From JALOLG01 sp963776935 (lineage in GTDB: Bacteria > Actinomycetota > Acidimicrobiia > Acidimicrobiales > Ilumatobacteraceae), in the NCBI GenBank assembly GCA_963776935.1, contig CAVZOP010000015.1, positions 248,001-312,000 of the forward strand: DNA of 64,000 nt. Direction: 5' to 3'. Numbering within the stretch: position 1 is the stretch's first letter; each line of letters opens with the position of its first letter. Of the stretch, positions 18,121 through 26,044 are shown one piece after another. Position numbers and translations under genes: made by a program. The notes under the pieces are model-generated. The model saw only the letters and a program-made list of their open reading frames with translations, was not told the DNA's origin and made no database searches.

Positions 18121-19308
18121 ATGGAGGGCATGGCTGGGTACGAGGGCGGGCGGGTGCCGAGAGTCGTCGTCGGCCGCGCCGGAGCGGTCTCGGTCGCCGA
18201 TCTCGTGGCCGAACGGAACGTGAGCGCGGCGGTCCTCATCGTCGACGAATCGGCCGTCGCCAACGGATATGTCGATGGCATCACGTCCGCGCTTTCCGCA
18301 TCGCTCGCCAGCTCAGGACGAGTCGAGCCGGCCATCGACACATACGTCGTGCCGGCCGCCGAGCCGGACGCGGCGTCGGTCGACGCGGCAGCTGAAGTGG
18401 TGCGCTCGACACCCGCCGCGATCGTGATCGGCATCGGCGGGGGCAGTGCACTCGACACCGCCAAGCAGGCGGCGGTCGTCGCCACCGCGCACATGGGTGT
18501 CGAGCACTACGCGCTGGGCGCCAATCCGCTGCCCGGCCACCGTCCGATGATCGCCATCCCCACCACCGCCGGCACCGGCGCCGAGGTGACGCGGACGTGC
18601 ATCGTGACCGACCGCGACGGACGCAAGGTGTGGACGTGGGGCGACGAGCTCCTGCCCGACCTCGTGGTGCTCGACCCGGCGTCGACGGTGACGATGCCGT
18701 CTCACGTGACCGCGGCCACCGGCCTCGACGCGTTCGTCCACGCCCTCGAGGCCGTGAGCGGGCGGCGCAGCACCGCCCTCGTCACCGCATCGGCGCTCCA
18801 CGCCCTCCGGCTGGTCGTCGACCACCTCCCGATCGCCGTCGCCGAGCCGAACGACATCGGAGCGCGCCAAGCGATGCAGGAAGCGGCGTTGCTCGCCGGC
18901 CTCGCCATCGACGGCGGAGGGACTGGCATCGCCCACTCGATCGGTCACGCCCTGGGAACGCTCGCCCACGTGCCGCACGGTGTCGCGGTGGCAATCGGGC
19001 TCGCCGCCGCGCTCGACTGGAACGTCGCTGGCGCACCTGACGCGTACGCATCGGCCGCGGCGGCGCTCGGCCGACCAGTCGGCGAGCTCCCCGACTTGCT
19101 CTCCGAGCTACTTGCAGCGGTCACACTGTCGGCCGCGGTCGGCCGACTTCCCGCGCTCCAACTGGAGCCCGACGAGATCGCGACCTGGATGGTCGCCGAG
19201 GAGAACCTGCCGATGTACCGCAACAACTGCCGCGTGGCGGACGACGCCGAGCGGCGACAGCTGGCGGTGAACACGCTCGCCGTGTGGAACGACATGAGGT
19301 CGACGTGA
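18121..19308 (+). CDS. Iron-containing (type III) alcohol dehydrogenase family protein
   Basis: About 395 residues from ATG 18121. The N-terminal NAD(P)-binding half has AAIVIGIGGGSALDTAKQAA (the GGGS..D signature) and IPTTAGTGAEVTRTCIVTD. The C-terminal helical half has the metal ligands in ATGLDAFVHALEAV (Asp and His) and IAHSIGHALGTLAHVPHG (two His). The family includes alcohol and aldehyde reductases and maleylacetate reductases; the substrate is not evident. ATG 18130 is an alternative start. It is divergent from the importer operon and 7 bases ahead of the enolase-superfamily gene, with which it likely forms an operon. Confidence 0.85.
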   Translation: MEGMAGYEGGRVPRVVVGRAGAVSVADLVAERNVSAAVLIVDESAVANGYVDGITSALSASLASSGRVEPAIDTYVVPAAEPDAASVDAAAEVVRSTPAAIVIGIGGGSALDTAKQAAVVATAHMGVEHYALGANPLPGHRPMIAIPTTAGTGAEVTRTCIVTDRDGRKVWTWGDELLPDLVVLDPASTVTMPSHVTAATGLDAFVHALEAVSGRRSTALVTASALHALRLVVDHLPIAVAEPNDIGARQAMQEAALLAGLAIDGGGTGIAHSIGHALGTLAHVPHGVAVAIGLAAALDWNVAGAPDAYASAAAALGRPVGELPDLLSELLAAVTLSAAVGRLPALQLEPDEIATWMVAEENLPMYRNNCRVADDAERRQLAVNTLAVWNDMRST

Positions 19309-19315
19309 GGACGGC

Positions 19316-20443
19316 GTGAGCGTCATCACTCGCATCGAGATCAGCCACCATCAGCTGCCGCTCGATCCCCCGTTCCCCGCCTCGTGGGACACGCGACCGC
19401 GCACCCGCTTTCCCGCAACGATCGTGCGGATCCACGACGACGCCGGACACGTCGGCATCGGGTCGGGCGACGCGATGTACGGCTTCGCCGACTTCGAGCG
19501 CCACTTCATCGGCGAGGATCCGCTCGACCTCGACCGCCACGCGGCCGTGCTCGCCAACATCGAGTTCCACGCCGGCCGGCCCTGGCCGCTCGACGTCGCG
19601 TTGTGGGATCTCGCCGGTCACATCGAGGACCGACCGGTGTGGTCGCTGATCGGCGGGCAGGCGTCGCGCGTCCGCGCCTACGCTTCATCCGGCGTTCATC
19701 GACCGGTGCCCCAGATGGTCGAGTTGGCCCGCGCCGTGTCGGCGATGGGGTTCGCCGCCCTCAAGGTCCGGTTCGGTCGCCCGGGGCTGGCGGACGATCT
19801 CGCCGTGGTTCGTGCGATCCGCGACGCGCTCGGCGACTCGCTCGAGCTGATGGTCGACTGCAACCAGGGCTGGCGGATGCCGTGGGACACCGCCCCGGCG
19901 TGGGACGTCGACCGCGCCACCGACGTCGCCCAGCACCTGGCCGCCGAGCAGGTGTACTGGATGGAGGAACCGTTGCACCGCGGCGACTACGACGGGCACG
20001 CCGAACTGCGCAGCCGGGTCGACATCAGGATCGCGGGCGGCGAGCTCACGCGTGAGCCGTACGAGTTCCGCGAGCTCCTCGACCGCGACTGCCTCGACGT
20101 GTTCCAGCCCGACTGCGTCTGCACGCAGGGACTCACCGGGCTGCGCCGCCTCGCCCACGACGTCGTCGCCGCCGGCAAGACGTTCTCGCCGCACACCTGG
20201 GGCAATGGCATCGGGCTGCTCGCCAACGCCCACCTCACGGCCGGCACCGTCGGCGCACCGTTCCTCGAGTTCCCGTTCGATCCGCCGGAGTGGACGACCG
20301 CCCGCCGCGACTTCGTGCTCACCGAGACGATCGAGGTCGACGACGAGGGCTGGCTCGTCCTCAACGACCGCCCCGGCCTCGGCTGCACCCTCGACGAGCC
20401 CGCCCTCGCCGCCACCGCCAGCCCCACCGCCACATTCACATGA
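19316..20443 (+). CDS. Enolase-superfamily enzyme, mandelate racemase subgroup
   Basis: 375 residues in the two-domain muconate lactonizing/mandelate racemase fold. Catalytic landmarks are FAALKVRFG (a KxR in place of KxK), metal ligands VDCNQGW, MEEPL and AGGELTR, a conserved Asp in DVFQPDC, and the His of FSPHTWGNGIG. The Asp-His dyad plus the missing second-barrel lysine place it in the mandelate racemase subgroup, whose members are mostly sugar-acid dehydratases and racemases. The GTG start at 19316 follows the alcohol dehydrogenase gene by 7 bases. Whether it belongs to the methylamine island or to a separate sugar-acid pathway is open. Confidence 0.85.
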   Translation: MSVITRIEISHHQLPLDPPFPASWDTRPRTRFPATIVRIHDDAGHVGIGSGDAMYGFADFERHFIGEDPLDLDRHAAVLANIEFHAGRPWPLDVALWDLAGHIEDRPVWSLIGGQASRVRAYASSGVHRPVPQMVELARAVSAMGFAALKVRFGRPGLADDLAVVRAIRDALGDSLELMVDCNQGWRMPWDTAPAWDVDRATDVAQHLAAEQVYWMEEPLHRGDYDGHAELRSRVDIRIAGGELTREPYEFRELLDRDCLDVFQPDCVCTQGLTGLRRLAHDVVAAGKTFSPHTWGNGIGLLANAHLTAGTVGAPFLEFPFDPPEWTTARRDFVLTETIEVDDEGWLVLNDRPGLGCTLDEPALAATASPTATFT

Positions 20444-20450
20444 GGAACTA

Positions 20451-20506
20451 CCCGTTCTGTCTGCTTCAGACTTGGCGACGGCTCATCTGAGGCAGACAGA
20501 ACCGGG
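20451..20506. terminator. Bidirectional terminator-like palindrome between convergent genes
   Basis: GTTCTGTCTGCTTCAGA pairs with TCTGAGGCAGACAGAAC (17 pairs, one wobble) around a 15-base loop, with additional CCCG/CGGG at the base. It fills the 66-base gap between two convergent stop codons. Confidence 0.8.
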
Positions 20507-20509
20507 GGG

Positions 20510-21361
20510 TTATCGGTCGAGGTCGCGGCGGAGGCGGGCGAGGAAGGCGGGGATCCTGGGCGGTTCGACGGATGCCACCCGGATCAGACCGTCGAGGTTG
20601 TGGATGAGCGTGCGCACGTGCTCGGCGGACGTCAGGACGAGATACAGCTGGCCGAGGTAGAGCGCTGCCCGCTGCGGCCCGAACACCGTGACCGGAGGCG
20701 CGTAGCGACGCATCCCGTCGTACAGGAACCATCGAAACGTCGGATACAGCTCGTCGGCCAGCTCGATCATCTGCTCGAGCTGTTCACGCCGTGACGCCAC
20801 GCTCAGCCGGCTCCAGATGCCCTCGCCGCGGGCGAAGCCGGTGATGCCCTGCACCGACGAGCAGCACTCCATCTCGGTATCGGGGTTGCGGGCCCACGTC
20901 AGGCGGGATGCGCTCGTCTCGATCGTCTGCGCCGCACTCGGTCCATGGGCGCCGGATCGTTCGTAGCGAATGACGGCATCGGTCTTCAAGAGGTCCGGCA
21001 ACGTCGCCGGCACGTAGCGGATCTTGTAGCCGGCGGCCTCCTCCAACCAGCCGAGGAGCCGTTCGTCGACCGGTGTGGGACCGGGCGCTTCGAACGACGT
21101 GTGCTCGATGATCGCCGCCTCGACGGGGCCGACGTTGCTGAGGCCGATCAGCCAGTCGGCCGACAGTTCGTGCTCCGCCGCCAGGGCCGCGATCGTGTCG
21201 AGGCGCGGCAGCCGGGTGTTCGTCCGCGAGAGCAGTTGCGTCAAGGTGGTGCGGTCGACACCGGCGGCGGAGGCGAACGCACTGCGGCTGAGACCGGTGC
21301 GCCTGACCGCTTCGTCGAGCCGATCCCGGAAGATCGTCAGGCGATCCGTGCGTATATCCAT
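20510..21361 (-). CDS. XRE-family helix-turn-helix regulator
   Basis: 283 residues. An N-terminal Cro/C1-type HTH is seen at about residues 12-70 (VRRTGLSRSAFASAAGVDRT, TLTQLLSR, LDTIAALAAEHELSADWLIG), followed by a roughly 200-residue C-terminal domain of unknown function containing WARNPDTEMECC and ELYPTFRWFLYDGMRRYAPP. ATG 21361 is adopted; the AT-rich stretch CGTATACACC just upstream lies in the 75-base divergent gap shared with the desaturase gene, a natural place for an operator controlling both. The effector is unknown. Confidence 0.75.
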   Translation of the reverse strand: MDIRTDRLTIFRDRLDEAVRRTGLSRSAFASAAGVDRTTLTQLLSRTNTRLPRLDTIAALAAEHELSADWLIGLSNVGPVEAAIIEHTSFEAPGPTPVDERLLGWLEEAAGYKIRYVPATLPDLLKTDAVIRYERSGAHGPSAAQTIETSASRLTWARNPDTEMECCSSVQGITGFARGEGIWSRLSVASRREQLEQMIELADELYPTFRWFLYDGMRRYAPPVTVFGPQRAALYLGQLYLVLTSAEHVRTLIHNLDGLIRVASVEPPRIPAFLARLRRDLDR

Positions 21362-21436
21362 CGTATGAAGCGTATACACCTCAATAGTGCGTAAATTCGT
21401 CACACGCGAACCGGTGCCGCTTGTTACAAGTGAATT

Positions 21437-22336
21437 GTGCTCCCCACCAGGGTCGAGTGGCCGACGGTCGCCGTGTGGTGCACCATCGCGGCCGGGTTCG
21501 CCGCGCTTCTGCGCTGGCACGACGAGCTCCCCACCGCCGTCGTCGCCGCCGCGTTGGCGGTGCTGGCGGCGTGGTACAACTCGCTGCAGCACGAGGTGAT
21601 CCACGGTCACCCGACACCGTGGCGCCGGGTCAACATGGCGATGGCGGCGCTCCCGATCGGACTGGTCATCCCGTATGGTTGGTACCGCACGAGCCACCTC
21701 GCCCACCACCGCGACGAGCACCTCACCCATCCCACGCTCGACCCGGAGAGCTTCTACGTCTCGGCCGCCGCGTGGGAGTCGTACGGTCGTGTGCATCGGG
21801 CCGCGCTCGGGGTGCTGAACACCTTCCCCGGGCGGACGTTGATCGGCCCGTCTGTCCTCACCGTGCGCACGATCGTCGCCGCTTTGTCGGCACTGCGGGC
21901 CCGGCCGCGCGCCACCGCGATTCGCATCGCTCGCCATGTCGCCGGCGTCGCCGCGATACTCGTGGTCGTCGTCGCCTCCGGCCTCGACGTCTGGGTGTAC
22001 CTGATCGGCGCGGCGTGGTTCGGCTGGTCGATCTCGCTGGTGCGGTCGTTCGCGGAGCACCGATTCGTCGACGGTGGCACGCAGTCGGCCGTCGTGCGCG
22101 CCGGTCCAGTGATGTCGTTGCTCTTCCTCAACAACAACCTCCACCTCTCCCACCACGCCCGACCTGGAGTGCCCTGGTACCAGCTGCCTGCGTTGCACGA
22201 GCGGCTCGAAGCGGACGCGGCTGCCGCCACTGGGGCCGGTCTGTATACGAGCTATCTCGATGTGGCCCGACGATTCGTGGTGCGGCCGTTCGTCGCTCAG
22301 CCCGTGCACCCCGGGTTGACGGCGCCCGCCGACTGA
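21437..22336 (+). CDS. Membrane fatty acid desaturase-type protein
   Basis: 299 residues with four or more hydrophobic helices and the three histidine clusters of membrane desaturases/hydroxylases: HEVIHGH (residues 52-58), HLAHHRDEH near residue 90, and NNNLHLSHH near residue 235. These bind the di-iron centre. Substrate specificity (acyl-lipid, fatty acid or carotenoid) cannot be deduced. The GTG start at 21437 is used. It is divergent from the XRE regulator, which may control it. Confidence 0.82.
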   Translation: MLPTRVEWPTVAVWCTIAAGFAALLRWHDELPTAVVAAALAVLAAWYNSLQHEVIHGHPTPWRRVNMAMAALPIGLVIPYGWYRTSHLAHHRDEHLTHPTLDPESFYVSAAAWESYGRVHRAALGVLNTFPGRTLIGPSVLTVRTIVAALSALRARPRATAIRIARHVAGVAAILVVVVASGLDVWVYLIGAAWFGWSISLVRSFAEHRFVDGGTQSAVVRAGPVMSLLFLNNNLHLSHHARPGVPWYQLPALHERLEADAAAATGAGLYTSYLDVARRFVVRPFVAQPVHPGLTAPAD

Positions 22337-22379
22337 ATTCGGGTCGGCGATCGCGGTGGACGTCGACAAGACTGAGCGC

Positions 22380-22982
22380 ATGGAGCACCTCACCACGGCT
22401 CAGCTCGATGCCGCGCTCGGCCACATCCTCGAATCACCGACCGACGTCGGAACTGTCGACCTGATCGTGCGGCGCCCCGCGCTCGAGGAGCGTGAGATCC
22501 TCGACGAGGCCGACCTCGACCCGGCGTGCGGCGTCGTCGGCGACACATGGAACATCCGTGGGAGCAAGCGCACGGAGGACGGGTCGTCCCATCCCGACAT
22601 GCAGCTCAACGTGATGAACTCGCGCGTCGTCGCCCTGATCGCCCAGGATCCCGCGCGCTGGGCACTCGCCGGCGATCAGCTGTACCTCGACCTCGACCTC
22701 TCGGAGGACAATCTCCCGCCCGGCACCCAGCTCGTGCTCGGCACGGCGACGATCGAGGTCACCGATCAACCGCACACCGGATGTGCCAAGTTCACGCGCC
22801 GGTTCGGGCTCGATGCGTTCCGCTGGGTCAACACCGACGCCGGCAGCAAGCTCCGCCTGCGCGGGCTCAACGCCAGAGTGGTCGTGCCGGGTGTCGTGCG
22901 CCGCGGCGACGCGGTCACGAAGCTCGCCGCTCCGCAACGCGACGACGTCGCCATCGAGTCGACCGCCGCGGCCGCTGGCTAA
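22380..22982 (+). CDS. MOSC-domain protein
   Basis: About 200 residues; MOSC (molybdenum cofactor sulfurase C-terminal) fold features include VVGDTWNIRGSKRT, QLNVMNSRVVALIA, and the cysteine motif TDQPHTGCAKFTRRFG, where the conserved Cys is proposed to carry sulfur or bind cofactor in this family. Stand-alone MOSC proteins are thought to handle sulfur for metal cofactors; some reduce N-hydroxylated compounds. GTG 22356 would add eight residues. Its stop TAA (22980-22982) overlaps the stop of the converging peptidase gene. Confidence 0.8.
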   Translation: MEHLTTAQLDAALGHILESPTDVGTVDLIVRRPALEEREILDEADLDPACGVVGDTWNIRGSKRTEDGSSHPDMQLNVMNSRVVALIAQDPARWALAGDQLYLDLDLSEDNLPPGTQLVLGTATIEVTDQPHTGCAKFTRRFGLDAFRWVNTDAGSKLRLRGLNARVVVPGVVRRGDAVTKLAAPQRDDVAIESTAAAAG

Positions 22983-23779
22983 GCGTCGAGCGCGGCTCGC
23001 GCCTTGGCTGCCGCGCGTTCGGCGCGTGCCGCCGGGTCCTGGCCGTAGTACCCGACCATCTCGTCGTACAGCGCCCGCTCGTGAGCGCGCAGCTCCAACG
23101 GCCGGCAGAAGAACACCTCGGTGGCGACGGCGAAGAACTCACCCGGGTTCACGCCGGCGTAGTCCCTCAGCACCGGCGATCCACTGCCCGCGCGGACGGC
23201 GCTGTAGGCGGCCGTGAACACCGCGATCCACCGCGCGAGCGCGTCGGGGTCCTCGAGCGGCGGCGTCCCGTCGACGGTGCCATCGAGCATGTCGAGCTGA
23301 TGGGCGAACTCGTGGAACACGACGTTGTGACCGCGGTGCGGGAAGCGGGCGCCACTCGCGACCGAGGGCCACGACAGCAGCACCGGACCGCGATAGGTCG
23401 CCTGACCGAGCAGCGTCTGTGGTCCCGACACCCGCACCCCGGGGACGTCGTGGGCGCGGTCACCGCGCAGCACGACGGGGCGCTGGTGGACGATGACCGA
23501 CGTGATGCCCGTGAAGCCGTCGCGATCGAGACCCAGCAGCAACAGGCATGCCTGGGCGGCGATCAGCAGGCGCTTCTCGTCGTCGAGCGAGCTGCCGCGC
23601 GCCGCCTCCCAGCGTGTTTCACGCATGAACCGGACGACGAGTTCGTGCAGACGTGCACGCTCGACGGGATCGAGCTCGCGCCACTGCGCGAAGCGGGCCT
23701 CGAGGATGGCCTGCCAGTCGCCCGGCATCGTCCAGCCGGCGATGCCCGATCGGCGGCGGCGCCACCAGAGCAGTCCCAT
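22979..23779 (-). CDS. MtfA-like zinc peptidase (M90 family)
   Basis: 266 residues from ATG 23779 (MGLLWWRRRR). The zinc signature HNVVFHEFAHQLDMLDG contains HExxH, and GVNPGEFFAVATEVFF supplies the third-ligand region, as in MtfA/DUF980 peptidases related to anthrax lethal factor folds. In E. coli MtfA interacts with the glucose regulator Mlc; the role in actinobacteria is unknown. Convergent with the MOSC gene, with a 4-base overlap of the two stop regions, so neither can have its own intergenic terminator. Confidence 0.85.
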   Translation of the reverse strand: MGLLWWRRRRSGIAGWTMPGDWQAILEARFAQWRELDPVERARLHELVVRFMRETRWEAARGSSLDDEKRLLIAAQACLLLLGLDRDGFTGITSVIVHQRPVVLRGDRAHDVPGVRVSGPQTLLGQATYRGPVLLSWPSVASGARFPHRGHNVVFHEFAHQLDMLDGTVDGTPPLEDPDALARWIAVFTAAYSAVRAGSGSPVLRDYAGVNPGEFFAVATEVFFCRPLELRAHERALYDEMVGYYGQDPAARAERAAAKARAALDA

Positions 23780-23848
23780 GCCACGAGCCTGCCGTGACCC
23801 GACGCGCTCCACAACCACACACCCGCACACAGGTTGCGCAAGCGCCAC

Positions 23849-23913
23849 ACCCGTCGTTCAGAATCGAAGACCCGGTTCCGACGGCGGCGGCGCCAGCCGC
23901 TTCGCCGCCGGAA
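23849..23913. repeat. Structured dispersed repeat (family B), copy 2
   Basis: Homologue of 4833-4897. The outer stem TTCCGACGGCG/CGCCGCCGGAA has 10 of 11 positions paired, with an inner GCGGC-gcca-GCCGC hairpin. It begins directly after the stop codon of the AhpD-like gene (minus strand), so there it can act as a 3'-end hairpin, whereas copy 1 lies within an operon. Confidence 0.75.
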
Positions 23914-24465
23914 TCAAAAGGTGGGCACACCCGGGTCGAGCGCCACCCTCGTGGTGTTCAGGAACATCGCCACGAGGTGGTAGTTGCCGACGGTGGCGAC
24001 GACGTCGAGCAACTGCTCCACGGAGTACTCGCCGGCGAGGGCCTCCCAGGTCGCGTCCGACATCGACGAGGTCGAGTGCAACTCGTCGGCGGCGTCGAGC
24101 AGCGCCTTGTCGCGAGCGTCCCAGCCGTCAGCGGTCGGTCCGTGCTTGACGCGTTCGATCTCGGCGTCCGACAGCCCGCACTCACGTGCGATCAACACGT
24201 GCTGGCCCCACTCGTACCGGCTCCTGCAGTTCCAACCGGTCCGCAGGATCAGCAGCTCGCGCTCCCGCGGCGGCAGGGTGCTCTTCGACAGGACGTGGGT
24301 GGCGAACACCAGCCACCGACGCAGCAGATCGGGATGGTGGGCGAGCGTGCCGAAGATGTTGAGCACCTCACCATCCGGGCGGCGCAACCCGCGCCCGAAC
24401 AGCTCTGCGAGACGAGGATCATCGGTGTCGCGACGGACGGCGAGCCGTGGTGGTGGTGTGCTCAT
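23914..24465 (-). CDS. Carboxymuconolactone decarboxylase/AhpD-like protein
   Basis: 183 residues, all-helical CMD-type fold. Family signature: PPRERELLILRTGWNCRSRYEWGQHVLIA, with the single Cys followed by YEW..H, as in the CMD subgroup that lacks the CxxC pair of AhpD proper. The role may be peroxide detoxification-like or a lactone/decarboxylase function; unknown. Start ATG 24465 chosen at MSTPPPRL. It is divergent from the NERD gene, and its stop abuts repeat family B copy 2. Confidence 0.8.
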   Translation of the reverse strand: MSTPPPRLAVRRDTDDPRLAELFGRGLRRPDGEVLNIFGTLAHHPDLLRRWLVFATHVLSKSTLPPRERELLILRTGWNCRSRYEWGQHVLIARECGLSDAEIERVKHGPTADGWDARDKALLDAADELHSTSSMSDATWEALAGEYSVEQLLDVVATVGNYHLVAMFLNTTRVALDPGVPTF

Positions 24466-24527
24466 GCACCATCCTCGCACGAGCACGGTCCGTCGCAGCC
24501 GGGGTCGCAGGCGCGAAGATCGGCGCC

Positions 24528-25108
24528 GTGATCGGGCCGGGCATCATCATTCCCATCGTTGCCGTGGCCATCCTGGTGCCGGCCGGGCTCATCGTCTTCA
24601 AGCGCTACCTCAACAGCATCAGGCCCGGCACCGGCTCCGGCACGCCGTCGGGAGCACGGCTCACGGCGGCCGCGCTCCACCGCCTCCCCACACCTCCGTG
24701 GCGGGTCGTCTACGAGATGCACAATGACGCGCTCGGTGGGATCGACCACGTGCTCATCGGGCCGGCGGGGATCCTGGCGATCACGACGTCACTCACGACG
24801 ATGCCGTCGCAGTCGACCGAACGGCCATCGCCGGAGATGATCGCCAGGGGTGCGATCGCCGCGGCGACCTCGACGACGTCCTGCGGCGCTGCGGATTGGA
24901 GTCGACCGGCCATGTGACCGTGCACTGGGGTCGCGCCGACGACGCCGATGCGGTGGTCGTCGAGATCGCCCACGGCAGCATCGCCGTGTCGGGTCACCGC
25001 ATCGACGACTGGTTCGAGAGCTTGCCGACGAGCGGTCTCTCGCCGGCCCAAGTCGACCTCGCCTGGCAGACCATCCTCACCGGCATCGGCCGCCCCGACC
25101 CCCTCTGA
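24528..25108 (+). CDS. NERD (nuclease-related) domain membrane protein, apparently frameshifted
   Basis: Starts with a hydrophobic helix (GIIIPIVAVAILVPAGLIVF), a short linker, then a NERD-like core WRVVYEMHNDALGGIDHVLIGPAGILAITTS. Continuation occurs in another frame after about base 24790 (LTHDDAVAVDRTAIAGDD... VTVHWGRADDADAVVVEIAH), requiring one added base. The joined product is about 193 residues. NERD domains are predicted nucleases of the restriction-endonuclease-like fold; the ligands after the break are not clear. The GTG start at 24528 is tentative, and the frameshift position is less certain than for the others in this window. If the break is genuine, the gene is inactive. Confidence 0.5.
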
Positions 25109-25140
25109 TTGAGCCGGCTCTGCTTGATTGAGCCGGCTCA
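25106..25140. repeat. Duplicated stop-codon segment with palindromic core
   Basis: TGATTGAGCCGGCTC occurs twice at a 19-base spacing (25106 and 25125). Each copy contains the 10-base palindrome GAGCCGGCTC, and the first copy supplies the TGA stop of the NERD gene. Possibly a terminator; no T-run. The rest of the gap to the cofE stop (25141-25235) shows nothing recognisable. Confidence 0.7.
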
Positions 25141-25235
25141 CGGCACGTCGGAGCACCCATCGTTTGGTCGCCGGCTCGAGCGGGCGCTCACGCGGTCGCA
25201 CTCGCAGCTTGTGCCCGTCGTGGGATTTCGCTCAG

Positions 25236-25970
25236 TCAGCGGAACAGGTCGCGGGAGGATTCGCGGATGACGGGTTGGATCGAAGCCAGCTCGTCGGGCT
25301 CCCATCGCACGCCACGGATGATCGCTACCGGGACGCGGGTGGTGTTGCCCTTCACCAGCTCGGCGGCGCCCGCCAGCTCGTCGGCGACGCACAACTCCTG
25401 AACCCTGAACTCGTGGCCGTGCGGGTCGACCTGGCCGATGTAGCTCGTGAGTGGGGCGATCCCGGCGACACCGATCGCGACGTCGGTCTGCCCTTCCCGC
25501 CATGGCCTCCCGAACGTGTCGCTGATGATGACCGCCACGTCGACGCCGAGCTCGGCGAATCGTGCTCGCATCCGCTGCGCCGAACCATCGGGATCGAGCG
25601 GCAGCAGCACCACCCGCCCGGGCGCCCCGCTCGACGACTGGTCGACACCGGAGTTGGCGCAGACGAACCCGTGATGGGTCTCGGTGATCAGCACCGGACC
25701 GACCTGTCGGACGATCCGCCTGGATTCGCGCAGAACGAGCTCGACCACACGTGGATCCTTGTCCCAGACCAGCGCCCACTGCTCGGCGAAGTCCGACGGC
25801 GAGACGGTGTCGAGCTCGACGGTTCGACCCTCGGACTTCGACACGATCTTGGAGGTCACCACCACGACGTCGCCGTCGGCGAGTTCGGTCAACTCGGCGA
25901 TCGCACTGGCGAGGTCGGTGTCGGGCTCGATCTCGGGGAGGCCGTCGACTCCGGAGATGGTGACCGGCAT
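25236..25970 (-). CDS. cofE: Coenzyme F420-0:L-glutamate ligase
   Basis: 244 residues, the size of free-standing CofE (FbiB N-terminal domain), which adds the gamma-linked glutamate tail to F420-0 using GTP. Characteristic segments: GDVVVVTSKIVSKSEGR near residue 35, HHGFVCANSGVDQSS, VDVAVIISDTFGRPWREGQT and DVAIGVAGIAPLTSYIGQ, ending with a GVRW.. region. There is no nitroreductase-like FbiB C-terminal domain, unlike mycobacterial FbiB. cofD lies 36 kb away in this window rather than adjacent. The gene is divergent from menB. Confidence 0.9.
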   Translation of the reverse strand: MPVTISGVDGLPEIEPDTDLASAIAELTELADGDVVVVTSKIVSKSEGRTVELDTVSPSDFAEQWALVWDKDPRVVELVLRESRRIVRQVGPVLITETHHGFVCANSGVDQSSSGAPGRVVLLPLDPDGSAQRMRARFAELGVDVAVIISDTFGRPWREGQTDVAIGVAGIAPLTSYIGQVDPHGHEFRVQELCVADELAGAAELVKGNTTRVPVAIIRGVRWEPDELASIQPVIRESSRDLFR

Positions 25971-26044
25971 GGGCGCACGGTAGCGCCCCGCCGCCCCCGT
26001 ACCTCCGCCGACGCGTTCGCGCGGCGAGCGGTGCCACGGGCATC

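Noticed and set aside
19316..20443. Hydroxyproline betaine 2-epimerase (HpbD-like) identity for the enolase-superfamily gene, suggested by the betaine context
   Set aside because: HpbD is of the muconate lactonizing enzyme subgroup with lysines on both sides of the barrel. This protein has an Asp-His dyad (DVFQPD, SPHTWGNG) typical of the mandelate racemase subgroup.
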